Assembly: GCA_028289345.1 (NCBI GenBank) | Contig: JANQQL010000033.1 | Coordinates: forward strand, 62,001 to 126,000 | Length of the DNA stretch: 64,000 bases | Direction: 5' to 3' | Origin: Planctomycetota bacterium | GTDB taxonomy: Bacteria > Planctomycetota > B15-G4 > SIAN01 | Part shown: in pieces, positions 7,167-15,293 of the stretch | How the letters are laid out: each line of letters starts with the position of its first letter | Numbering within the stretch: position 1 is the first letter of the stretch | Made by a program: the position numbers and the translations under genes | The notes under the pieces: generated by a model | Told to the model about the DNA's origin: nothing | What the model saw: the letters and a program-made list of their open reading frames with translations, nothing else | The model's database searches: none

Positions 7167-9692
7167 TCATGGCGATGTCGCCATTCCAATCGGGCTGGTT
7201 TGTGGGGAGACGGGCGCGGTCGGGCGCTCGGCGGGAGGAAGCGCGCGTTCCAGTCCGCGACGAATGCGACGAACCAAGAACTGGGAGGTCGGTTCGATGA
7301 TCGGGGTGAGATCCGTCGCCAGCTCCGTCAGCTCCCACTCGGCGAGGGCGCGAACCTCCGCGGAAGCGTTCGCGTTGTGGGACAGATCGATCAGGGACTC
7401 CACCAGCTGATGCTGGAAAACACCGCGAAGCGCGAGCGCCTGTTGGTTTGCCGGAGAGAACGCGTGATCTCTCAGTCGACGGAAGAGCTCGGCCAATCCG
7501 AGCTGCTGCGGGTCTCGAGAACTCTGATCCACCAGGCGAGCGCATCGATGGGGGTGGAGTAGCAAGGCGAGGCCCTGAGCGACCAGACCGCGACATGCGT
7601 GGAGCCGGTCGAAGGTGGGACCTGTGTTGGAGTCGAAGCCGTCGGCTCTGAGTCGAAGGCCGGGAGGAGCCGGCGGAAGCTGGTCGAGGATGGCGGTGGG
7701 AATCGACAAGACGTCTGGTTCGAAACAGCGGAGAAGGAGGTCGAGGGCGGCGCGTTGCTCGGCAGCGGAAACAACGGCGAGTGGAATTTGCCCGTCCCCT
7801 GCGAGGGCATAACGGTAGCGGACCCCGCCGACCAACCGGGTCGCCGCCTCGAACGCAAATTGATGGTAGTAGTAGACCGGAACCAGGCGGCGGGCGAGGT
7901 ATGCGAGAGGTTCCCGCGGATCGATCCCGTGTTCGGGGAGGAGATCCAAGAGGCGAGCTCGGACCTGCAAGGTTTCCTCGAGGAAGCGCAAGGGGTTGCT
8001 GTCGTTGTCCCACAGATTGGCGGCGGGATGGGCGGCGCCCGGAGATCGAGAGTCCTGGTCGGTCAGGAACACCAGGCCCCGCTCGAGACCCGCGAGGACC
8101 AACTCGTCCAAGAAGTCCTCCTCGTTGCGTCCGTCGGGAACCGGCTGATAGGCGTAGGCGGCCGCGAAACGGTCGTACTCACCCGGTTGGCGTGCGTAGG
8201 CATCGGCGGCCCGCAGTTCGCCATCTTGCAGTCTTAGCCAAGGAGCCGGGTAGTCCATCACCGAGGCGCGTCCGTAGGTGCTCGCGGCAAAGTTGTGACT
8301 GAACCCAAGGGCGTGTCCGACCTCGTGCGCGGCGAGTTGTCGAGCCCGCGCGAGCACCAGATCTCGAGCGCTGCCCGGTTGCACCGCGTCCGCGGCCCAG
8401 CTCACGGGCCAGGCGAGATCGACGCAACATTGGTCTTGGCCAAACTCTCCGACGAGTCCAAAGCCCGCGGCCAGATTGGCATCGGTGCGGGCGCGGTGGG
8501 AGTCCATGCGAGTGGTGCCTTTGAGGATCTCTCCTGTTCGGGGATCGATCAAGCTGGCACCGATCGACCAGCCCCGCTCGGCTCGGTGTACGTACTGGAT
8601 GACCGAGTAGCGGGCGTCCATGGGATCGACGTTGTTGGGCAGGTCTTCGACTTGGAAGGCATTCACGAATCCGGCGGCCTCGAAGACCGAGTTCCACCAC
8701 AACGCGCCCTCGCGTATGGCGGAACGCAGCGGTTCGGGAATCCCTCGGTCGAGATGGAACACGATGGGTTTCACCGGCTCCGACAGCGCTTGATCCGGGT
8801 GTTTCTTCTCCAACCGCCAACGCTGAATCCAGCGGCGCTGCAAGGGTTCGTCGAGCGGTCGAGCAAAGTCGGTGAAGCCGAAAGAGATGCTGCCAACCCG
8901 GGGGTCGAAGGCCCGAGGCTGGTAGCCGTCTTCCGGAAGTGGGAGCAGAGAGTGATGTTGGCGAACGGTCACGCGTCGGCCGTCCTCTGCTTGCTGGGCC
9001 AGGATCGGCCCTGCACGCTCGGCGGCGTAGGTCAGCCACGCACTGATTTCCGTGTTTCCGGGAAAGTTCTTGGTGAACGGGGGTGCAAACACCGAGCAGG
9101 ATTCATCGATGCGGTACTTGCCTTGTCCGCCACGCTCCAGGACTTCGAGACCGTGCACCGCGTCTCGTTGGAAGAACTCCGTGGCGTCGATGAGGTAGCT
9201 CTGTTTGTTTTCGGCGAGCACCTCGAAGGCAGCAAGGACCGAGTCCGGAAAAGACTGGTCGACCGTTCGCTGCAAGGCGGTGGGTTGTCGTTCGAGAGCG
9301 CGCCAGCGTAGATTCTTCTGAACCCACAGGACCTTGTCGCCAAAGCGCTGGAACTCGCACAGAGCGTTGCCTTGGACAGCTCCCCGGTCCAAACCCAGGG
9401 GGTTGGAGCCGATGCCTTCTGCCAGGGAAACGAAATAGAGGAATTCCGTTCGATCCTGGGGTACTTCGAGGAGCAGGCGTCCTCGGGACGGGTGGAGATG
9501 GAGCGGGAAGTAGCCTTCGTGGCGGACGAATCCGCGAGTGGTTTGCTCCCAACCGGAGTCTGCCGGAAGAGTGGCGCAGGCCCCCAGCCCGAGCAAAGGG
9601 AGCCCGAGCCAACAGAGACGCTTGGACGATCGTCGGCGTCGAGCCGCCGGAACAAGGGGGGAGCGAAGACGCAGCATGCAGCCAATCTCCAA
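7167..9692 (-). CDS. Zinc-dependent metalloprotease lipoprotein (DUF5117/DUF4953-like)
   Basis: An 841-residue exported protein. The N-terminus is basic and then hydrophobic, ending in a lipobox (GLGAC), so it is probably a lipoprotein. The metzincin-like zinc motif HEVGHALGFSH lies at residues 456-466 with all three His and the catalytic Glu present; a nearby SVMDYPAPW resembles the Met-turn region of this family. The N-terminal third (for example GFVRHEGYFPLHLHPSRGRLLLEVP and FRYALAG-like strands) resembles the DUF5117 region that precedes the peptidase in secreted zinc-dependent metalloproteases of Planctomycetes and Bacteroidetes. Substrates are unknown; a role in degrading external protein or remodelling surface proteins is likely. 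It stands alone, about 145 bases upstream (on the genome) of the NfeD operon start. Confidence 0.83.
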   Translation of the reverse strand: MEIGCMLRLRSPLVPAARRRRSSKRLCWLGLPLLGLGACATLPADSGWEQTTRGFVRHEGYFPLHLHPSRGRLLLEVPQDRTEFLYFVSLAEGIGSNPLGLDRGAVQGNALCEFQRFGDKVLWVQKNLRWRALERQPTALQRTVDQSFPDSVLAAFEVLAENKQSYLIDATEFFQRDAVHGLEVLERGGQGKYRIDESCSVFAPPFTKNFPGNTEISAWLTYAAERAGPILAQQAEDGRRVTVRQHHSLLPLPEDGYQPRAFDPRVGSISFGFTDFARPLDEPLQRRWIQRWRLEKKHPDQALSEPVKPIVFHLDRGIPEPLRSAIREGALWWNSVFEAAGFVNAFQVEDLPNNVDPMDARYSVIQYVHRAERGWSIGASLIDPRTGEILKGTTRMDSHRARTDANLAAGFGLVGEFGQDQCCVDLAWPVSWAADAVQPGSARDLVLARARQLAAHEVGHALGFSHNFAASTYGRASVMDYPAPWLRLQDGELRAADAYARQPGEYDRFAAAYAYQPVPDGRNEEDFLDELVLAGLERGLVFLTDQDSRSPGAAHPAANLWDNDSNPLRFLEETLQVRARLLDLLPEHGIDPREPLAYLARRLVPVYYYHQFAFEAATRLVGGVRYRYALAGDGQIPLAVVSAAEQRAALDLLLRCFEPDVLSIPTAILDQLPPAPPGLRLRADGFDSNTGPTFDRLHACRGLVAQGLALLLHPHRCARLVDQSSRDPQQLGLAELFRRLRDHAFSPANQQALALRGVFQHQLVESLIDLSHNANASAEVRALAEWELTELATDLTPIIEPTSQFLVRRIRRGLERALPPAERPTAPVSPQTSPIGMATSP

Positions 9693-9720
9693 CGGTTGCT
9701 TGGCGGGTCCGAAGCGAAGC

Positions 9721-9771
9721 GCAAAGCAAAAGAGCAGGGCGGACGGAACCTGTCGGCTCCCGCCCGCCCTG
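9721..9771 (-). terminator. Rho-independent terminator after the PuuD-like gene
   Basis: Read on the minus strand, the sequence after the PuuD-like stop forms a hairpin with the perfect 8-bp stem CAGGGCGG/CCGCCCTG (plus-strand 9735-9742 paired with 9764-9771). It is followed by a T-rich run (plus-strand AAAGCAAAAGAG at 9723-9734). It separates this gene from the metalloprotease gene downstream. Confidence 0.7.
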
Positions 9772-9817
9772 AAGAGGTCTTTCTTTCACGACGAAGGTCG
9801 CCGCGAGCGATGGTCGA

Positions 9818-10591
9818 TCAGAACCCCGGGACCGACTTGGCCTTCTGGTAGAGCGCGTAGCAGACCAACCAGCCGATCAGGATCACGGCGGGAATGTACA
9901 CCCAGCTGATGTTGGCAGGTGCCGTCAGCCAGGTCGACTGCTGGCTGAGCATCATGAATACCAATGGAATCGACATGTAGGTGTTGTGCTTGGAGCGCAT
10001 ACCCGCCAAGGCGACCAAGGCTCCATCCGGCGCTTCACCGTTCTTCACCGCGGTGATGATCTTCTTCTGGCTCGGCCAGATTCGCATCCAAACGTTGGCC
10101 GCCATGAAAGTGCCGAACATTGCTCCCAGGTGGATGGCATAGGCTCGGAATCCGAAGCCGCAAACCTTCTGCATGACGATGACTGCCCCGGAGGCCAGGA
10201 CCCATCCCAGAATGAATTGGGCCTTCGGATCCTTGACCGCCTTGAACAGTGGGTCGTAGATCATGAAGCCAAGGAATGCGATGGCCGGGCCGATCCAACC
10301 CAGAGGTGCCCAGCCCCCTTCTCCTCCGAAAACCATGACCTCGGAGTCGTGGTAGTACACTTTGATGAGGAGAACGAGTCCGGAGACCCAGGTGTAAGCG
10401 GCACCCCATCGAAACCAGAACAAGGTTCGAGGCAATAGTTCCGGCACGACTTTCTTCTTGGAGTCCGCGTCCAGCGTGGGAGCGAATGCGGTGTTGACCC
10501 AATTGAAGAAGTACAGCAATCCGATCCACAGGATCCCGGCCACCACGTGAATCCATCGAAAGACAGAGTCGACGAGATTCGAATAGTCCAT
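9818..10591 (-). CDS. PuuD-like (urate oxidase N-terminal family) membrane protein
   Basis: A 257-residue integral membrane protein with seven or eight predicted helices (for example WIHVVAGILWIGLLYFFNW near the N-terminus and WVYIPAVILIGWLVCYALY at the end). The opening RWIHVVAGILWIGLLYFFN and the internal FRAYAIHLGAMFGTFMAANVWMRIWPSQ match the membrane domain annotated as urate hydroxylase PuuD. Classical PuuD carries a C-terminal cytochrome c domain with CxxCH; none is present here, so activity on urate is doubtful and an unknown redox or sensor role is equally likely. A good ribosome site (GAGAAGGAA) precedes the ATG. No purine-degradation genes are nearby and the gene appears monocistronic, with its own terminator. 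Confidence 0.75.
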   Translation of the reverse strand: MDYSNLVDSVFRWIHVVAGILWIGLLYFFNWVNTAFAPTLDADSKKKVVPELLPRTLFWFRWGAAYTWVSGLVLLIKVYYHDSEVMVFGGEGGWAPLGWIGPAIAFLGFMIYDPLFKAVKDPKAQFILGWVLASGAVIVMQKVCGFGFRAYAIHLGAMFGTFMAANVWMRIWPSQKKIITAVKNGEAPDGALVALAGMRSKHNTYMSIPLVFMMLSQQSTWLTAPANISWVYIPAVILIGWLVCYALYQKAKSVPGF

Positions 10592-10963
10592 CGCGTGTTT
10601 CCTTCTCTCTTGAAGAACTCTCGTAGTCGCTGAGACGTGTGCTTGCTCGACCGCTCGGAAGCGTCTCCGGTCGTGGCCAGCTCATTCGATCAGCGGTGAA
10701 TCCGTGCTCCGACCCCGAATGGTTTCTCGATGAGCATCACCGGTGGGACTTGCTTCCTAGGGGCCCGAACTTCTCCCATGGGCAGGAAGCTTACCCCAAC
10801 GTCTCTTCAGATCTCGGTGAAAACCAGAGCGTGGGGGCTGATGGCACGCCTTTCGCGTTTCTCATGGCGCGTTTGTCCGCGGCGCCAGTTCCAGATCTCT
10901 GCACGAGGGACTTGCCGACCGTGCCGAAGGAAGAGTCGGAGTGAAGACCCTTGCGGGGAGCCT
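10592..10963. other. Non-coding stretch between the PuuD-like gene and the EI24-like gene
   Basis: About 370 bases. Short open frames exist on both strands but none has a recognisable product, a good ribosome site or plausible composition. The part next to 10592 should hold the promoter of the PuuD-like gene. I see no tRNA, strong repeat or clear terminator. Confidence 0.6.
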
Positions 10964-11713
10964 TCACTCGTGAGGCTGGACAAACTCGCGCCAGAGCAAG
11001 ACTCCGCCCGCAGCGGCGGCGGGAATGGCAAACAAGTTGACGATGGGGATCAGCGTCAGGGCCAGTGTGGCGCCACCATAACCCACCATCAGGAACCAAT
11101 GTCGGCGTGCCATAGAACGCTGCGTTGAGAACGGGATGCGATGGTTGGCCAAGGTGAAGTCCATGCATTCGAGAGCCAGGGACCAAATGCCGAACAGTAA
11201 GAGAGCGAAGGGCGCGATGACGTTCACCACCGGGATGAATCCGAGAATCAGCAGCGGGATCATCCAGCAAACAAAGTAGGCCAGTTTGTGGACTTCTTGC
11301 TTCAGCGAGTGGATCACGTCTTTGCTGATCTGTCCGAGGGAGAGAGAGTCCTCAGAGCCGATTCCGGAAAGTTGCTTCTCGAGAGTCTCCGTCATCCAGC
11401 CATAGAACGGCGATCCAAGAAGGGTGGACATCACCACGAAACTGTTCAGCGCGACGAGCAGGAAGAGCACGGCGAAAAGTAGCCAGAGCACGAACTGGAC
11501 GACCTGGTTGGCCGAACTCCAGGTGCGGTCCATGGCCCAGTTCACCGTGTCTTGAAAGAAGTGCAGGCCGAGCCAGCCCACCAGGACAAACAAGACGACG
11601 TTCAGCAGCAGAGGCCAGATCACAAACCGGCGCAGCCTCGGCTTGGTGATCAGCGACATCCCCCGGAACACCGCGCGGGCGCCGGCGAGGCTTCCTCCGC
11701 GGCGCCTCTTCAC
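10964..11713 (-). CDS. EI24/CysZ-like integral membrane protein
   Basis: A 249-residue membrane protein of the EI24 domain family, which includes the sulfate permease CysZ. It begins with a basic amphipathic stretch (GARAVFRGMSLITKPRLRRFVI), then helices at about 30-55, 75-105, 155-195 and 215-235. The middle segment CMDFTLANHRIPFSTQRSMARRHW and the closing IPIVNLFAIPAAAAGGVLLW are characteristic: CysZ proteins have the same D-x(4-8)-R pattern and a final PxxNxxxxPxxxxGA motif. Its start overlaps the stop of the upstream sulfatase gene by four bases (ATGA-type), so they are coupled. Whether it transports sulfate is unknown; a link with the putative sulfatase is tempting but those proteins may not be true sulfatases. 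Confidence 0.8.
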   Translation of the reverse strand: MKRRRGGSLAGARAVFRGMSLITKPRLRRFVIWPLLLNVVLFVLVGWLGLHFFQDTVNWAMDRTWSSANQVVQFVLWLLFAVLFLLVALNSFVVMSTLLGSPFYGWMTETLEKQLSGIGSEDSLSLGQISKDVIHSLKQEVHKLAYFVCWMIPLLILGFIPVVNVIAPFALLLFGIWSLALECMDFTLANHRIPFSTQRSMARRHWFLMVGYGGATLALTLIPIVNLFAIPAAAAGGVLLWREFVQPHE

Positions 11714-13572
11714 TGCGGGCGTTCTCCTTGCTCTTGTTCCGCTGGCGGAGCCATGACGTCGTCGTCTTCGTCGCCAACGTAACCCAGCCCGCGCAAGGTT
11801 TGCATTTCGTCATCCGACAGATCGCGAGTTTCGTCGACTTGCTTCGGGGCCAGTTGTCGGAGGGTTCCCTGGGCGCGCTGGTGAAACGCACGAATGGGCT
11901 CCATGGCGGCCGCCTGTTCGCCGGCAAGGTTCTTCAGCTGGTACGGGTCCTGGTTGCCGTCGAACAAGAACTCCAGCGGACGACCACGCCCGTAGTAGCG
12001 AATGTAACTCCATTGTTCGTGATCGACGCGGTGCCAGTCGCGCGGCGCCGCCGGCATGTTGGGCGGAGCGACGGTGGGGAAACGGGCGCTCAAAACGGGT
12101 TCTCCGCGATCGGTTTCCCGCTGACGCAGGATCGCAGCCAGAGAGCGCCCTCCGATGCTGGGCTCGGCGTAGTCGATGCCACACAGGTCGAGCAATGTCG
12201 GTCCAATGTCGACGTTGGCGACGGGGGTGTCGCTTCGGAAAGCGGCGAGGCCGGGAACACGGAACAGCAGCGGCACGTGGACCAGCTCGTTGAAGAGCCC
12301 GTGACCGTGACCGAGCTTGGCCCGCTCGAACAGCTCTTCCCCGTGGTCCGCGCACAGCACCACGACGGTGTCCTTGGAGAGTCCCAGCTCCTTCAAACTG
12401 TCGAGCAGTCGCCCAATGTGTTGGTCCGTGAAGGCGATCTCTCCCTCGTACAGCGATCGGGCACGATCGGTGTTTTGAGGGATCGGCTGACCGTTCAGGT
12501 CCATGCGTTTGGTGGCAGGGCGCACAGGGAAACGCTCGGTGATTCCTGCGTGGGGAAGCAAGTCGCTGTGCGGGTCGAAGTAATGGACGGTGAAGAAGAA
12601 GCGACGTTCGCGATTCCGTTTGAGCCAATCGATGGCCTTGTCCGTGACCAGCGGGGAAGTGATGCGCTTGGCGGCATCGTTCATCGCCGCGGGGTTGGAT
12701 GGATCCTCGATTCTCGGACCGCCATCGGGCGTCACCATGCCCAGGTCGTCATAGGAATCGAAGCCCTGATCGAATCCCCATTCCGCGTCCGTGAACGTGC
12801 CGGAGACCACCGCTCCCGTGGAGTACCCCGCGCTCGCAAACGACTCGACGAAACTCACGAAGTGCGAGCCGAACCGGTGGTTGCGGTGAATCACGCCGTG
12901 GCTCTCGGGATAGAGACCGCTGAACACCGAGGCGTAGGAGGGCAAGGTCCACGAACCTTGGCTGAGCGCTCGTTCGAACAACACCGACTCCGAGGCCAAC
13001 TGATCCAGGGCCGGGGAGGTGTCGCGATCGTGCCCATAGCAACCCAGGTAGTCCGCCCGGAGTGTGTCGACGGTGATCAGCAGTACATTCGGACGCTGCC
13101 CGGAGTCTCGTTGTCGGCAGATCGTGGGGACGCTGACGGCCCAGCCTCGGCTGGCGTCCGCAGGCTGGCCATCGACCATCACCTCGAAGCCGCGGGTCGC
13201 GGGGAGATCCTGGCAGTCCACGCGGAGATGGATCCACGGCGAAATGCTGGACTGGACGTTCGCTGGTCGGTCTTCGTGGCCTCCTTCGTGAAAGAAGCGA
13301 ACTTGCCAGGTGCCGAGTTCGGCGTGCTTGCGCGAGCTCACCGCAAACTCCAGAAAACCTTCAGTCGTGGCAGGGAGTGAAAGGTCCACCCGAGGTTCGG
13401 TCAGAATGGGACGGGTTTCATCCCCGAAGGAAACCTTCAACGTTGCGTCCTGCAACGGCGCGGCCTTGGCCCGCTGAGTGGCCCAAGCGGCTTGGTAGTT
13501 TTCGGTTTCGTCGGAGGAACAAGCGCTGAGGACGAAACTGGCAGTGAGCGCCGTCAACAAGATCCGCAACAT
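11710..13572 (-). CDS. Sulfatase-family lipoprotein (alkaline phosphatase superfamily), Thr at the active site
   Basis: A 620-residue exported hydrolase or transferase. The lipobox VLSAC puts the lipidated Cys at residue 18. Residues 20-155 form an unassigned beta-rich domain. The catalytic domain begins at NVLLITVDTLRADYLGCYG (metal-binding Asp169 and a second Asp at 174) and continues with WTLPSYASVFSG around residues 208-219 and the metal motif ADHGEELFERAKLGHGHG. Where classical sulfatases have C/S-x-P-S-R, the residue that becomes formylglycine is Thr209 here, so the protein probably uses Thr as nucleophile, like phospho-transferring members of the superfamily. It ends in the tail EMQTLRGLGYVG, shared in form with the other two sulfatases of this region. 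The EI24-like gene overlaps its end. Confidence 0.85.
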   Translation of the reverse strand: MLRILLTALTASFVLSACSSDETENYQAAWATQRAKAAPLQDATLKVSFGDETRPILTEPRVDLSLPATTEGFLEFAVSSRKHAELGTWQVRFFHEGGHEDRPANVQSSISPWIHLRVDCQDLPATRGFEVMVDGQPADASRGWAVSVPTICRQRDSGQRPNVLLITVDTLRADYLGCYGHDRDTSPALDQLASESVLFERALSQGSWTLPSYASVFSGLYPESHGVIHRNHRFGSHFVSFVESFASAGYSTGAVVSGTFTDAEWGFDQGFDSYDDLGMVTPDGGPRIEDPSNPAAMNDAAKRITSPLVTDKAIDWLKRNRERRFFFTVHYFDPHSDLLPHAGITERFPVRPATKRMDLNGQPIPQNTDRARSLYEGEIAFTDQHIGRLLDSLKELGLSKDTVVVLCADHGEELFERAKLGHGHGLFNELVHVPLLFRVPGLAAFRSDTPVANVDIGPTLLDLCGIDYAEPSIGGRSLAAILRQRETDRGEPVLSARFPTVAPPNMPAAPRDWHRVDHEQWSYIRYYGRGRPLEFLFDGNQDPYQLKNLAGEQAAAMEPIRAFHQRAQGTLRQLAPKQVDETRDLSDDEMQTLRGLGYVGDEDDDVMAPPAEQEQGERPQ

Positions 13573-13622
13573 GGGAAGGTCCTCGAAAGAGTGGGGGCGC
13601 CGAAAACTCCGCTAGCAGCCCG

Positions 13623-15293
13623 CTAGCCGACACGCCGCGGATCCACCATGCCCGCTTGGTCCGCTGCCCCGATCCGGTCGCGACGCAGCCAGAAGAAGAG
13701 GTACAGCGGGTTGCCGTTTTCGTCCGGCAAGGCCGGAATTGCCAAAGAACGCGGCACATAGTCTGGCGAGGGCGGAGGGACGCGGGGAATGGAGCCGCCC
13801 GCGCGGATGTGAGGGTGCCAGAGAATCAGGTCGGGGCGTCGCTCCTGCAGGTAGCGCCGAGACGCCTGCTTCATGTGACCGGGGCGATCCATGATCCAAG
13901 GGTCCCACTCGACTTTGGCCACGTGGCGGTCGCACAGGCCGCTCTGATCGATGGTGGAAACTTCGGCGTAGTAGGGAATGGCTCCGGCCGCGGTCGTGGC
14001 GATCGTCGCGTCGTTCCACAGCGTGCGTTTCAACTCTTTTCCGGCTTCGACCCACCAAGCTGAGTTGCGGCGCATGATGTTGACCGAGTTGACGAAACTG
14101 ACCTTTTGCGCCGCGCCCTCACTCGTGCTGCGTAGGGTCGGCTGGTAGTTCCAGGAACACAGGGCGGCAACGCCCATGACCACCAGTGCCGCGCGCGCGA
14201 CCGCGTGAGGAATCCACGATTTCAATTGGTGGAACAACACTTGGAGGGCCAGGACCACCAGCACCGCGACGAAGGGCAACAGGGGAACAGTGAATCGGTA
14301 AAGCGCCATGTAGTCCCCCCCGGCCCAGGCGATGTATCCCGAGAAGAGGGCGATCAGGAGCAACACGTGACCGGCGCCGCGGCGTGCCAGAGGGTCACGG
14401 TTCATCGCCCCGGCGAGAGCACCCGCCACGGTCATCAACCACAGGCCCGGGTAGGCCTCGACGAAGGACTTCAGGTACTGCAGCCCCAGGGAAAGGCCGA
14501 TTGCCGAACCGGCTTTCACGTAGAACGTATTGGGCAGCCAGTCGTCGTAGTAGGAATGTCGCCAAAGAAGGAACGGGACGAAGGTCAGGAAGAAACCGCC
14601 GGCCAAGGCTCCGGCGCGAGTCAAGAGTGCGCGGCTCTCCCACCGGGAAAGCACGGCATGGATCATCAGGTGAAGACCGGTGGCTGCGCCAAACACGACT
14701 CCGTCGGGTCGCACCATGGTCGACAACGCGTAGACCAGGCCGGACAGAAGGAGTTTTCGAGGAGAGTCGCGGCCGGTTTCGTACAGGCAAACCGCGGCCA
14801 AGACGAACGCGGTGAAGCAGATGGTCTCCAGGCCCGACGTGGCCCAAAGAACGATCGGACCGAGGGATGCGAGGACCACCGTCGTGAGCGACGCAAAGAG
14901 TGAGGAACCACGGAGCAGGCGTCGCGCCAGGAACCAGGTCGCTGCGTAAGTGGCGGCGAGCAGAACCACTCCAAGGATCAAGGACCAGGTTTCCGCCGTC
15001 AATCCAGCCGCGAGGCCAGCGGCAAGCAGCACCACCCAAAGAAAGTTGGTGTAGCCTTCCACCCGTTCTCCGGGGTTGTAGACCAGGCCATGACCGTCCG
15101 CCAGGTTCTTGGCATAGCGGTAGGAAATGTACGAGTCGTCGCAGAAGAACTGGACGCGCTGGACGTGGAGAAGAGTGACGGCGACCGCGATCAACAACAC
15201 CAACAACCCAAGCATCCAGTGCGCCTTCGGCGTTGCGGAGGAGGAGGTGTCGGGAGCCACGGGTTCGCGGGCGGACGTTTCCGGAGAGGTCAT
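13623..15293 (-). CDS. GT-C fold glycosyltransferase, AftB-like integral membrane protein
   Basis: A 556-residue polytopic membrane protein with roughly ten helices, the first at about 25-42. Shortly after it comes the motif FFCDDSYISYRYAKNLADGH followed by GLVYNPGERVEGYTNFLW. The acidic pair in the first external loop is the expected catalytic or metal site of GT-C enzymes using lipid-linked sugars, and the motif closely resembles that of arabinofuranosyltransferase AftB (GT89). A soluble C-terminal domain follows from about residue 440. The ATG at 15293 overlaps the stop of the upstream sulfatase gene by four bases and was chosen for that reason; a longer form would extend into that gene. 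It presumably adds a sugar to an envelope glycan, which the flanking sulfatase-like enzymes may decorate. Confidence 0.78.
   Translation of the reverse strand: MTSPETSAREPVAPDTSSSATPKAHWMLGLLVLLIAVAVTLLHVQRVQFFCDDSYISYRYAKNLADGHGLVYNPGERVEGYTNFLWVVLLAAGLAAGLTAETWSLILGVVLLAATYAATWFLARRLLRGSSLFASLTTVVLASLGPIVLWATSGLETICFTAFVLAAVCLYETGRDSPRKLLLSGLVYALSTMVRPDGVVFGAATGLHLMIHAVLSRWESRALLTRAGALAGGFFLTFVPFLLWRHSYYDDWLPNTFYVKAGSAIGLSLGLQYLKSFVEAYPGLWLMTVAGALAGAMNRDPLARRGAGHVLLLIALFSGYIAWAGGDYMALYRFTVPLLPFVAVLVVLALQVLFHQLKSWIPHAVARAALVVMGVAALCSWNYQPTLRSTSEGAAQKVSFVNSVNIMRRNSAWWVEAGKELKRTLWNDATIATTAAGAIPYYAEVSTIDQSGLCDRHVAKVEWDPWIMDRPGHMKQASRRYLQERRPDLILWHPHIRAGGSIPRVPPPSPDYVPRSLAIPALPDENGNPLYLFFWLRRDRIGAADQAGMVDPRRVG

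Noticed and set aside
10639-10944. Plus-strand open frame of about 100 residues in the gap at 10.6-10.9 kb
   Set aside because: No ribosome site, no recognisable domain and composition unlike real genes here.
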